Assembly: GCF_000372725.1 (NCBI RefSeq)
Contig: NW_005201912.1
Location: forward strand, 35,872-99,871
Length of the DNA stretch: 64,000 nucleotides
Source of the DNA: Emiliania huxleyi CCMP1516
Taxonomy: Eukaryota; Haptophyta; Isochrysidales; Noelaerhabdaceae
Reading direction: 5' to 3'
Part shown: positions 30,230-39,710 of the stretch, piece by piece
Position numbering within the stretch: the first letter of the stretch is position 1
How the letters are laid out: the number at the start of each line of letters is the position of its first letter
Program-made: the position numbers and the translations under genes
Notes under the pieces: generated by a model
What the model was told of the DNA's origin: nothing
Database searches by the model: none
Seen by the model: the letters and a program-made list of their open reading frames with translations, nothing else

Positions 30230-33200
30230 TCAGGGAACGGTCTGCGGAGACGCCGACCGCTCAGAGCCGACGCGGCCGTCGCCGTCCAAGTCGATCCCCG
30301 TCAGGTTTTCGGTCAGGTTGAGCGCGTCGCTGAGTAGGCCGCCCCTCCTTGGGCCACACAACGCGTCGATCTGGCCGAGCACCAGCCGCAGCGAGACCTC
30401 CGCGTGCGGGCCACCATGCAGCGGAGTCGCGATCGGGCGGTAGATGCCGGCGTCTCGCAGCGCAGCTGGCGTCGCCGCGATGATGTCGTCGAAAGTGGCG
30501 ACGCCCACGTCGCCGTCGCGCCGCTCGTGCACCAGCACGAGCGGCCGGCCGCCCTCCAGCGCCTCGCGCACCTGCCCACGGCACAACGGCGTGAAGAGAC
30601 GCCGTTCCCCTGGCGACCCCTGGTGTGCCTCTGTGCACCTCGCAGCCGAGCGCCTCCGCCTGGGCTCCCGGAGCAAAGGTGGAGCTGTTCAGGTAGAGCA
30701 AGAAAGCGCACGTGGAGCGCGCCTGCGCGGGGTCGTGTGCGCTGCTGCTCGAATCTCGGCTGCAATCTCAATATCGGTTGAACCCCGTCGGACATCTCGA
30801 CCGAATCTCGACCAATCTCGTCTGAATCTCGGCTCCCGGGTGCGAGAGCCTGCGCGGGGTCGTCCGTGCTGCGCAGCCGCCCGTCGCTCGCCTGCTCACA
30901 GATGGAGGTGTGGAGAGACGCGGTTCACACCCACAGCGATCCTCGAGGGTCGCGCCGGCTCGCCTCGCCGATGCTCTCTGCCACCTCAGCCGCGCCGGCG
31001 TTGCTGGCGGAGTAGTACACGTGAAACTCCTTCCGGGTGGCGAGCGGCGGCGGCGGCGAGCGGAGGAGGTCGCCCGGCAGGAAGATGGGCTGGTCTGCGC
31101 CGGCCGCCTTCCACGCGCGAAGCAGCTCGACGATCAGCAGCCTCATCGAGCACATCTGGAAGGGGCGCAGCCGGTGCCACGTCACCAGCGGCGCCGCGAA
31201 GACATACTCGCGCAGCTCATCGGGGCACTCGGCGCGGTGGACCTGTTCACAGCTGGAGGTGTGAAGAGGCGCTGTTCACAGCTCGTCGGAGCACTCTCCA
31301 CGGTGGGACGTCGAGCGGCACTCCGCCGTGCGACGGGTCCGTCTCCAGCAGCAGAATCAGCGGCTTCTTCCGCTCAACCTATCCACAAACCCTCTGTTCT
31401 CGGCGCTCCGCGCTCTTCTCAGCGCGAGCGGCCTCTCTGCCGAACCGCGGCGCGCAGCTCGCGCAAGCAGTTGCGGGAGCGCATGTAGTCGGAGGCGGGT
31501 GCACCTGTTCACAGCTAGAGGTGTGAAGAGACGCTGTTCACGGGAGGGAGCGCATGTAGTCGGAGGCGGGTGCGCCGTCGGCGACGGCGGTCGAGCCCGT
31601 CAGCAGCACGATCACGGCCTCCGAGTTGCCCACGTGCTCCTCCAGCCGCGCGGTGTCGTCCAAGTTGTCCACGTCCAAGAAGGGCGAGATGTTTTGTACG
31701 TAACTTGGGGACGCGGCGAGCACGTGTCAGGAGGACGTGTCTGCGGCCGTGTCAGCGGCCGGCGGTCGTGCCGAGGAGCGGCGGCGGTGCGGGCGTAGAG
31801 GCAGGGGTGCGGGCAGAGTGGAGGCGGCGGTGTTGACGGGCGTGCGGATGTGGAGACAGTGGTGGGGGAGGGCGGAGGAGGCGGTGGGTCGCACCGCTGC
31901 AGCTGCCCCTTGAGCGCCTTTGCCTGGTCCTGCCCGCTCGACCACACGTGGGAGAGGAAGACGTGGTACCTGTGCACCTGTTCACAGCTAGAGGAGTGAA
32001 GAGACGCTGTTCACGGGAGAGGGAGACGTGGTACCTGTGCACCGCGGTCAGTCTGTGACGCGCTGGGGCGTGGCCGAGCGAGAGGCAGCTGGTGAGCACC
32101 GCCCATCCGGCAGCCCCATAGCAGAGATGACCCGCGCCTACACCCGGGTGATCGGGGGTAGATCTCGGGTGATCTGGGGTAGATCTCGGGTGATCTGGCA
32201 GTCGTCCGAAATGTCGGACCCCCCCATCACGGCAGGGGCGCCGCGCCTACACGCGAGGGCACAGGCCGAGATCATATCTCCCCCACATCTCCCTCATATC
32301 TCGTCCTACACGCGAGGAGGCACAGGCCGAGATCCGCACGAGAGGCCGCCGAGAGGTCTAGCCAGCCGTCGCGGGGCGCCGCACCCTCGTGTTTCTAGGA
32401 CGAGATATGAGGGAGATATGGAGGAGATATGCTCTCGGTCTCAGCCATCGCGGGGCCGCACCTCGTGTGCCTTTGCCAGCTCCCAAGGCGGCGTGCCCCG
32501 CTTGGAGCGAGACATGAGCGCGAGGGTGACGGAGCGGTGCAGCGACCCCTTCCTACAGCCTCTTCCCATCCCGGCTGATCTCGGCTGGTCCCTAACGGCG
32601 GGGCGGCGCAGCACCCTCTCCTCGGCCCAGCCGGCGGCTCCCAGCGTGCAAAGTCGCGCTCCGCGTCCCTGCAGCCGAGCGGTGCAGTCACGAGGCCGTC
32701 AGGGCTCGGAGGAGGCTCGGAGGGCAGCTCGAGCAGAGTCTGGGGGGGGGGGGCCGATTGCAGGCAAGTGCCGCTGCAGGCCTGATAATGCCCTTGAGAT
32801 GCCTCCGCCGCCGCTGCAGCCGGAGGTAACAGAGTCCGCCGCAGAGGCAGAGCGCAATGAGCCCCGACGCGAGCGCCGCGATGAGTGTAACCACCCCCCT
32901 GTTCACGCCTCCAGCCGTGAAGAGACGCCGAGTACCGCCGCGCGCAAGCAAGGGGGCAGCCCCGCACCGGTTTGAACTGGTTGGACTGGTCGCGTCCTGG
33001 CACAGGGCGCCGCTAAACCCCGGAAGGCAGTCGCAACCGCCGTCGAAGCGGCATTTGCCGTTGCCCGAGCAGTTCCCCTCGTTCAGGCAGTAGCGCAGCT
33101 TCCACGGCGGCGTTGGGAAGGAGACGTTCTCTCTCTCCTTTGCGTCGAAGACAACCTAGAGGAAAACGAGGCGTCAACGAGGGGGTGGTATGTCGGGCGA

Positions 33201-35196
33201 TGGGCGGTGCTACAACACCTCGTAGTCAGCCTGCCCGGCCGCCGCCGCGCCGGGCGGGTACTGCACGACAGGGAAGTCCATCCCCTCCATCTGCCCGTCG
33301 GCGTTGAAGGAGATGTTGCTGGTGAAGAACTCGACGAGCGACGTGCTGCGGAGCGCGCTCGCCACGGCGGCCGTCTCGAGCGAGCCCGCCCGCTCGATGG
33401 CGTCGCCCAAGGTGCAGAGCGCCTATCATTGACGTGTCGTTGTCATCCTCACCACAATGCCGTTGTTGCTCGATGGCGTCGCCCAGCGTGCGGAGCGCCG
33501 CGAAGGTCCCCGCCCCGTCAGAGTCGACCTTGGCCGGGTACACTGTGCGGCCGCCGAACGCCTTCAAGTACTCCTCCTCGTATTTCGCGCTGTCCCAACC
33601 GGAGAAATTGCCAATGTCGCTCGGCATCGACGCGACCCACGGCACCGCCTGCAGAGCCGGGGAGCGAGGGCTAGTGGGCTCCACGCGCCGGTGAGAGCAG
33701 TGTGAGCGGTGTGCGTGTGCGTGTGCGTGGTGTGCGTGTGCGAGAGAGAGAGAGGCTGCCTCGAGTGCGTACTCGCCCTGCCACCAGCCGCCCCTCATCT
33801 TGCGGACGTATTCGTCGTTGAGGATCGTGTTTGTCAGGAAAGTGGCGAGCGGCGAGTAGGCCTCCTCCTCCTCCTCCAGGCCGAGTCGCTCCAGCTCCTC
33901 CACCTACAGCCTCGACGCATCTCGCGTGATCTCGCGCAATCTCCGAGGCCGAGCCGCCCCTCCTCCTCCTCCACCGCGACGATGCCGCCGGCCTCGTACG
34001 AGCAGACGAGGACGACGGTGGCGCGCTCGTCCCGCAGATGCGCCAGCGCCCTCCGCATCTCCTGCCTGTACGTCGATGTGTTGACGCTGCTCCACTTTGG
34101 AACCGTCGCGTTCGCTACGATGCCGGAGCCGGCCGCGTCCGCAGGAGCCGTCAGGATCCGCGCCTTGGCGTCCTCCCACTCTTCTTCGCTGCCGCAGACC
34201 CCCCGAAAGGCAGTGTCGTCCTCCTCGACGTACCTGCGGGACACACGTCGCGGAAAGTTTCATGGAAAGGGCCGCGAGGCGTCGCCGCCTCCCTTCTCTG
34301 CGAACCCGACTCGGAGGGCGCCCAAGCAGGTCTCGGAAGGTTCGCCGGCGCGGCGCACGCACTCCTTCTGGCAGTCGCACTCCCCGCCAGCATCGCAGCC
34401 AGTGTCGCAGTCCTCGGCAGCCTTCAGCAGCGCCTCGAACTCGCGCCTGTACGACGATACCTCGGCTGTATCTCGGCTGCATCTCGGCTGCGTCCCGGCT
34501 GCGTCTCTGGCCAGAGCAACGCCTCATACTGCTGCGGGGCAGCATCCCAAACACGCGCAGCCCGAGGCCATTCTCTTGCGCCAGCGCGGCGGCCGAAGAG
34601 TAGACGGCGGGATCAGATGACGCTGGAGCGATCATCAGCTTGCTGTCCAGCACCGCCTGCTTGCTCGCGTAGGTGGTCAGCCCCGAGCCATACGGGCCGA
34701 GCAGGAAGTCTGCCGACGCGAAACCGCCCGACTCCGGGTGCACGAGGCGCGAGGTGGCGTTGGCGACCTGCAGCTGGCTACTGCTGTCTCCGAGGAAGAC
34801 GCAATGTACGCCGTAGACGTGCGTCGCGTTGACTTTGATCCCGCCGCGGGGCACCAGCATCCGCGAGAAGAGGTCGCAGCTCCTCTGCATCTTAAGCGAG
34901 CTCGTATAGAACTGGTCTTCGGGCTGAAGCGACGCTGGCGCGCCGATGGTGATTACGCCCCTCGTCCTCTCGTTCTTGCACAGCTGATCGATGTCGGTCT
35001 CGAAGGTCAGATGAGGCGTGCCCGCTGGCAGTGACGGCACCGCTGTTGTGACATTCGTCCAGCAATAGCTTGGGTCGCACTGATCGTCAGAGCGGCCGCG
35101 TGTGTTTTCCGTCACCACGACGAGCGGCACGTCGTACTTCTCCACGCACTCCGTGATTGTTGCCGCCGCTGCCGCTGTCAGGATCGGCAGCGCCAT
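30230..35196 (-). CDS. Receptor: ligand-binding ectodomain, EGF module, TM, TIR domains
   Basis: Multi-exon minus-strand gene from the ATG at 35196 (MALPILTAAAAATI) to the stop at 30230. In order: a bacterial-type periplasmic-binding fold (ITIGAPASLQPEDQFYTSSL, ADFLLGPYGSGLTTYASK, SKLMIAPASSDPAVYSS); a Cys-rich insert (CDTGCDAGGECDCQKEC); the second lobe (ATVVLVCSYEAGGIVAV, VPWVASMPSDIGNFSGWD); an EGF-like module (NEGNCSGNGKCRFDGGC near 33030); a membrane span (LIAALASGLIALCLCGGLCY near 32850) and basic stop; then a TIR domain (YHVFLSHVWSSGQDQAKAL near 31960; PFLDVDNLDDTARLEEHV; RNCLRELR; KKPLILLLETDPSHGG; WHRLRPFQMCSMRLL). A second TIR-like half follows (CAFLLYLNSSTF; LVLVHERRDGD), with an EF-like DLDGDG near the end. 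An extracellular small-molecule sensor signalling through TIR is inferred. At least ten introns, several flanked by 24-31 bp exon duplications. One transcript is inferred, not shown. Confidence 0.65.
30721..30871. repeat. Exon duplication flanking a receptor intron
   Basis: GCCTGCGCGGGGTCGT occurs at 30721 and again at 30848, on the plus strand, as part of two 24-base copies. Between them is an intron made of ATCTCGACC / ATCTCGGCT units. On the gene strand the copies encode DDPAQ and HDPAQ; splicing at CGCAG|GC joins RSTDDPAQ to ARSTCAFLLYL. Confidence 0.75.
30892..30928 (-). repeat. 37-bp introner-like unit, copy D (diverged)
   Basis: GTGAACCGCGTC ... TCTGTGAGCAG on the gene strand, ending at the acceptor AG|GCGAGCGACGG. 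The intron start (GCGAGCCGGCGC) is an eroded copy of that exon start. More diverged relatives lie at 30572-30608 and 32899-32930, both also ending at probable acceptors. Confidence 0.7.
31243..31279 (-). repeat. 37-bp introner-like unit, copy A
   Basis: On the gene strand it runs from GTGAACAGCGCC, through TCTTCACACCTC, to AGCTGTGAACAG, where the last AG is the splice acceptor. It is flanked by imperfect direct copies of the exon start: 31279-31308 on the upstream side and 31213-31242 on the downstream side (GTCCCACCGTGG versus GTCCACCGCGCC). Removal restores VPLDVHRAECPDELREY of the TIR domain. Confidence 0.85.
31505..31541 (-). repeat. 37-bp introner-like unit, copy B
   Basis: Same 37-base unit (GTGAACAGCGTC ... 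TAGCTGTGAACAG). The flanking 30-base exon copies at 31475-31504 and 31546-31575 differ at one base (GCGCACCCGCC versus GTGCACCCGCC), so this intron looks young. Splicing GC...AG restores GAPASDYMRSRNCLREL. Confidence 0.9.
31978..32014 (-). repeat. 37-bp introner-like unit, copy C
   Basis: Same unit, differing from copy B at one position. Flanked by 28-base direct copies at 31950-31977 and 32015-32042 that differ at one base and encode the start of the TIR domain (VHRYHVFLS). Intron starts GTGCAC and ends CTGTGAACAG. Confidence 0.9.
33393..33498. repeat. Exon duplication flanking a receptor intron
   Basis: Two 30-base copies at 33393-33422 and 33469-33498 (CTCGATGGCGTCGCCCA ... GAGCGC) differ at a few bases and both encode AL(C/R)TLGDAIE. 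They bracket a 46-base spacer, as expected for an intron of the duplication type. Confidence 0.8.
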
Positions 35197-35203
35197 CGGC
35201 GCT

Positions 35204-35243
35204 GGGTTGTAGCGGACTTGCCTGGGTTGTAGCGGACTTGCCT
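35204..35243. repeat. 20-bp perfect tandem duplication at receptor 5' end
   Basis: GGGTTGTAGCGGACTTGCCT occurs twice head to tail immediately upstream of the receptor ATG. On the gene strand each copy ends CCCAG and is followed by GC, the same junction form seen at acceptors in this window. Confidence 0.85.
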
Positions 35244-35281
35244 GCAGCTCAAAGCACACCGTCCGGCGTCCGCCGCATTTT

Positions 35282-35460
35282 GGAGTGGCAAAAGAATTTT
35301 ACCCCGAGGCACGGGACTGGCGCTGGCAATTCTTTCATTCTTTCTTTCTTGGCGCTGGCAAAAGAATTTCCTCGTTACGAGTTCTGCAAGTGCGTCAGCT
35401 GTTCCCTCGCCAGAGCCGCCCTGGATGTGCGAGGCTAGTGACCGCACTCCAAAGTGCTCC
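35282..35460. repeat. Receptor 5' flank: D1 core, AAAGAATTTTA boxes and repeat D2
   Basis: Contains AAAAGAATTTTACC at 35290, the D1 core GCACGGGACTGGCGCTGG at 35309, a second AAAAGAATTTC near 35360, and D2 (CCCTGGATGTGCGAGGCTAG, then CACTCCAAAGTGCTCC) at 35419-35460. It lies between the receptor start and the 3' end of the upstream glycosyltransferase and may act as its promoter; that is inference. Confidence 0.5.
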
Positions 35461-35503
35461 AAGACAAGTAGCAAGTTGCAAGAGAATCGTCCAAATAAGA
35501 CTC

Positions 35504-37264
35504 TCACCAAATGGCGAACCGCGGCGGCTTCCTCCTTGTGTGGCCGCGGCGGTCCGGGAGCACGCCTCTGGCGAGCGGGTGGGCCTCGGCCGACCTCCTC
35601 AGCCCCGCCATCTCGCCGTCGCACGCCGCGCTCTCGCTAGGCAGGTGCGGCCGTACCCTCGAGAGGTAGTGGAGGTTGTAGCCCAGCCTCGGGCTCGCTT
35701 GCCCCTTTCGGTGCTCCTCCGAGTCCCAGAGCCGCCCGTTCCACGCCTTGGCGCCCGCCACGGTGCCAAAGTAGTGGAAGACCCAGTGCGCCGGCTGCTT
35801 GCGGCGCGGGCCGTTGCCGGGCAGCTGCGAGGCGTCGGGGTTGAAGTAGGCGCCAAAGTCGTGGCGGAGGAACATCATGTACCAGAAGAAGCCCTGATCC
35901 TCGGCGGCGGCGACGTACCGCCACCAGTTGTTGGTCATGGCGCCGGTGGTGTTGATGTGGGTGAACCAGAAGTAGGCCTCGTTGACCCGCGGCCGCAAGG
36001 TCGTCGCCCCGCCGGCCGCGGGCGAGACGTAGCGCTGCTTCAGGTAGCGCGGCGCCTCGAGCAGGGCGCGCGGCGGCCCGACGAGCCCCCACCCGTGCGA
36101 TACGTTGAGCGGGCAGCTGGCGAGCACGCGCAGCCCCTCGCGGTAGAGGCGCAGCGAGGGGAGCAGCAGCATGAGCCCCGTGTTGACGGGCGAGGAGCCG
36201 TCCGAGGCGCCGATGAACTTGAGCCCCGCCCGGGGCGCCCTGGCGCCGTCAATGTGGTAAACCTGCGGCGGCAGCGCGCCGCGCCGGGTCGCGGGCGACC
36301 CGAACTGCAGCACGAAGGGGAGCATCGCCCGCCAGCGGGTGCGCAGCTCCACCTCGCAAATCTCGACCGGCATCAGGTCCACGTCCTGGTCCACAAAGAG
36401 GACCGCGTCGTACTCTGTCATGCCGACAAACTGCCACTTGAGCAACACCTCTGGCGGCATCCCCGTCTGATAGCGACGCCTCCGCTGCTGCGCTAGGCAG
36501 CTACGCGCGGCCTGCAGCAACCTCTGGTCGGGCTCGATGACCTGTGCGAAGCTGCAAAAGGCGGCCGGCCGCGGCGGAGGGAGGCTCAGGCCGTCCCTCC
36601 CACGGACAGGCAGCCAGAGGATCAGCACCGACACCACCCACGGGCCCGACAGGGCCTGCTGCAGCCTGCGCGCGCCCTGGCACCAGAGGCGGAAGGCGCA
36701 GTGCTCCTGTGGCGCTGGTAGGGATCGTGGAGACGGGTACGACAGCGTGGCGATTGCGAGGCGCAGCGCCGAGCCATTGGAGGCGCGGCTCGCCTCAGCC
36801 GGAGGAGGGGCGCTCCAGCGGCGCGCTGCGGGAGGCGGAATGCTCTCGCGCACCTGGACCGTCGTCCACTCTGCGCCAACCCGCCGTGGGCCCCACCAGC
36901 TGCGGAGGTCGCCCACGTCGCAGTCCGAGTACCAGGCACAGACGTTGGCTTCCGCCGAGACGCTGATGTATCGGCACCGCGAGCAGGCCTCGCACGCCGC
37001 CACACACGCCTCGGTCGCCGACTGCTGCCGGAGTGCGCGCTGCGTGCATTGGTCGTCGCACCCTCCGTCTTCCAGCACACGGCGACCGGCGCGGTGCATC
37101 CTGAGCTTTGACAGCGCAAGATGCCGAGCCAACCGGGACGCCATCGCACGGGGCTGCTTGGGCAGCGTGAGGATGCCCTCGCTGCGGCTCTCGCACGCAC
37201 CAAGTGGAGCTGGTGTCTCCGTGACGAGCGCACAGAAGCCGCGGTGCTGCGTGGCGTTCGGCAT
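35504..37264 (-). CDS. Glycosyltransferase, GT8/glycogenin-like fold
   Basis: Single-exon frame from the ATG at 37264 (MPNATQHRGF) to 35504, up to 586 residues. An N-terminal Cys-rich segment (CDDQCTQRALRQQSATEAC, CEACSRCRYISVSAEANVC) resembles an apple-like module. The catalytic region has DAVLFVDQDVDLMP with a DQD metal-binding motif (DxD), then YHIDGARAPRAGLKFIGASD and SPVNTGLMLLLPSLRL, which is the order of motifs in GT8-type nucleotide-sugar transferases. WFTHINTTGAMTNNWWRY and HWVFHYFGTVAGAKAWNG follow. A Golgi enzyme is inferred from family; no clear signal anchor is visible at the chosen start, and the real start or an upstream exon may differ. Substrate unknown. Confidence 0.7.
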   Translation of the reverse strand: MPNATQHRGFCALVTETPAPLGACESRSEGILTLPKQPRAMASRLARHLALSKLRMHRAGRRVLEDGGCDDQCTQRALRQQSATEACVAACEACSRCRYISVSAEANVCAWYSDCDVGDLRSWWGPRRVGAEWTTVQVRESIPPPAARRWSAPPPAEASRASNGSALRLAIATLSYPSPRSLPAPQEHCAFRLWCQGARRLQQALSGPWVVSVLILWLPVRGRDGLSLPPPRPAAFCSFAQVIEPDQRLLQAARSCLAQQRRRRYQTGMPPEVLLKWQFVGMTEYDAVLFVDQDVDLMPVEICEVELRTRWRAMLPFVLQFGSPATRRGALPPQVYHIDGARAPRAGLKFIGASDGSSPVNTGLMLLLPSLRLYREGLRVLASCPLNVSHGWGLVGPPRALLEAPRYLKQRYVSPAAGGATTLRPRVNEAYFWFTHINTTGAMTNNWWRYVAAAEDQGFFWYMMFLRHDFGAYFNPDASQLPGNGPRRKQPAHWVFHYFGTVAGAKAWNGRLWDSEEHRKGQASPRLGYNLHYLSRVRPHLPSESAACDGEMAGLRRSAEAHPLARGVLPDRRGHTRRKPPRFAIW

Positions 37265-37380
37265 GAGCACGCCCAGGGCTGCCAGTCGCCAGCGGTAACC
37301 TCAAGGCGGAGGCGCGGCGCGAGGCTAACCTCGGAAATGACACAGAAAGCTGTGCTGGCTCCTCCAAGTGCTCCTTCACA

Positions 37381-37436
37381 GCCATCTTGAGCACTTGAGC
37401 ACTGGATAGGGTCGATTCCGCATGGTACGGGACCCC
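37381..37436 (-). repeat. Dispersed repeat D3, second copy
   Basis: Reverse complement of the segment at 3363-3420 (GGTCCCGTACCATGCGG, AATCGACCCTAT, CAAGTGCT). It lies about 120 bases upstream of the GT8-like start. Confidence 0.6.
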
Positions 37437-37439
37437 TCG

Positions 37440-39640
37440 ATCGTCTCGCCCACCCTCACTGGAGTGTTCATTGGGGGGGGTCATAACAAACACGGTGCAG
37501 GATCGAGGTGCACGCTGCCGAAGCAGTGTCGTCCCCCCTCTCCCCGGCGGCGATGGCGGTGTGACCGATCGAGCTACAAGAGGAGCTTGTTCAGCAGGAT
37601 CCGGGATAGTCAGATGCACTACCTCACTGGGCCTGAGACCACCGTACGACAGCATCCCGTCACCGTCTCGGATTTATGTGGGGTCGAACCACTCCGGGAT
37701 GGGCAAGCCCATCAAGTCATTTTCGTCAAAGTAGAGCTCGAGCAAGATGTTCAGCCGCCCGCACGTCGTCCCCCGCACGCTGCCGGATCCAATATTGGTT
37801 GGGGACCCGTAGCATCATGCCCTTGGCCCGCGTGCGAGGCAATAATCCGACGTCCTGCTGGGTGCCGGCCTGAAGCATGTACCGCCATACAGCTGTATAC
37901 GCGGCCCTGGGATGACACGTCTCATAGCGCCGAGTGCCGCTGGCGTGCGGCATCGGCGGAGCAACGTGCTGAGCACATCGGGAGAAACCCAGAAAGGCCC
38001 GCGCCAGAAGACGAGGCGCGGCCGTCCAATGACCATCGCGGCAAAGGGGACTCAAAGGATGCCACTGCTGTCTCCACGCTTGGTGGCCAATCCCAGCAGT
38101 GCACCAACCTTCCGCCAGCCGCGAGGCTGTAAGCGGCCACATTGATCTGGCTGACCACGTGGTGAGCCCCCATCCCTAGCAGGTGAGACTGTTGTCCACG
38201 TACTTCAGCCGCCCCACCGCCGCGCGACCTCCCCGCGGCGATGCCCACCTTGCCCTCGTATTTGTCGAAGAGCAGCAGCGCTGGGGATCTTCTGGTTAAT
38301 TGTCAAAATTCCTGTCGTGCAGGAGGGGAGGGGGCTCTGACGGAGTGCGAGGCGGGAGAGGGCAGGGAATGGGCGCGGGGGAGGGGGGGGGGGGGGGGGC
38401 TCAGCCGTGCAAAAAGCATCAATTAATAATAGTAAGGAAGACATATTGCCAGGCCGTTCATGAATTCCGTCTCGATTTTGGTTTTTTCCCCACAGACCAC
38501 TCGGGCAACTTTTACGAAAGGCAAAGTTTTACTTGACCATTCGGGCAGATTCGATTGCATTTTACCGCTCGGGCAAACTCGATGAAACGGGCGGACGGAA
38601 AAGCGCGTTTGCGACGGCTCGCCGGAGCTATGCATGGAGCGGCCGGTGCGCCGCCGCAGCTCACCGATGGAGCCTGCGTCGCGGCTCAATCCACTGACGC
38701 AGCAGCACCGCGACACACTCTCCAAGCACGGCCGCTGGCGTTGCGATTGCACAGAGAGCGAGCAATAGGCGCCAAAAGCACAGATCTGTGTGCAGTGGAT
38801 CTCCATGTCGGTCGCGCCCAGCGAGAGGACAACCGCGGGCCACGGATGCTCGCCTGGACGCGAGCCCACCGTGCGAGTTGCGGACCCGGAGGCGGCCGGC
38901 CCAGCTCACCCCCAGAGAGGCATGTCCAGGGTCAGGCATAAAAAAGGGGGGGGTGTTTTCCGTCCGTCCACAGCCATCTTACCTAAGGATGGCTGAGCTA
39001 GCTGCAGTGCAGCCATAGCCTCCAGCCCGATGGCTGCAACGCACACACGGCAGCCATCCTTAGTAGACATGGCTGGAGACTCACTACCGCAGCCACATTC
39101 CCGCCTCGAGGTGAGCCCTCTTGGCTGAGCTGGCTACATCGTAGCCATCTTGGGAAAGATGGCTGGGGGACAGCAATTTCAGCCATTTCAGCCATCTACT
39201 ATGGCTGCGTCATAGAGATGCCATCCTCCAGAGCCATGGCTGGTGGTAATTCGATGGCAGCCGATGGCAGCCGTCCCGCGAGGCCGGGGGCGACAAGCGC
39301 GCAGCCATTTGTGCGTGTGGCGGGGGAGGCGGACGGCTGCCATCGAATTATCACAAGAATTCGGTTGGGGAACAAGAATTCGGTGCAACTTTGAGGATGC
39401 AGAGTGAGTCCAAGTGCCTCATGGCATGGGCCGGGATGCCGGCCGTGCCATGAGAGCTTGTCCGGTGTGCTCCGGGGCACGGCACGGTGGTCGGTGGACG
39501 AGTTTGCGTGTTCCCCAATCCGTGACAAAGTGCAAATGAACGTTTTACATTTTGTCACGCTGGCGAGTCAGCTAGGTATATAGAACAAGCCATGACTTTT
39601 TCATCATGGTTCATGGGTATCACGACTGCCAAAATTAAGA
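37440..39640. other. Gene-poor region
   Basis: Minus-strand fragments near 38000-37680 look slightly protein-like (YWIRQRAGDDVRAAEHLARA; YFDENDLMGLPIPEWFDPT) but sit in different frames and end quickly; no gene model is possible. A G tract lies at 38380-38398. The rest is non-coding apart from the AGCCAT-rich stretch at 38985-39340. Confidence 0.4.
38985..39340. repeat. Cluster of AGCCAT / ATGGCT motifs in both orientations
   Basis: About twenty AGCCAT or ATGGCT hexamers within 350 bases, irregularly spaced and on both strands (CAGCCATCTTACC, AAGGATGGCTGAG, CAGCCATCCTTAG, AAGATGGCTGGGG). Pairs such as AGCCATCTT and AAGATGGCT could form small stems. Confidence 0.65.
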
Positions 39641-39710
39641 ATTAAGATTTTTCACGTGATGCTGATGGTTCTGGTCCTCAGTGTCCTCTGGCGAGGTTTG
39701 GACACTTTTA

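Noticed and set aside
36795..37655. Tyrosine-recombinase-like start (MLSYGGLRPSEVVHLT) on the minus strand
   Set aside because: Only a short resemblance; no catalytic R-H-R-Y pattern follows and the frame overlaps the GT8-like gene.
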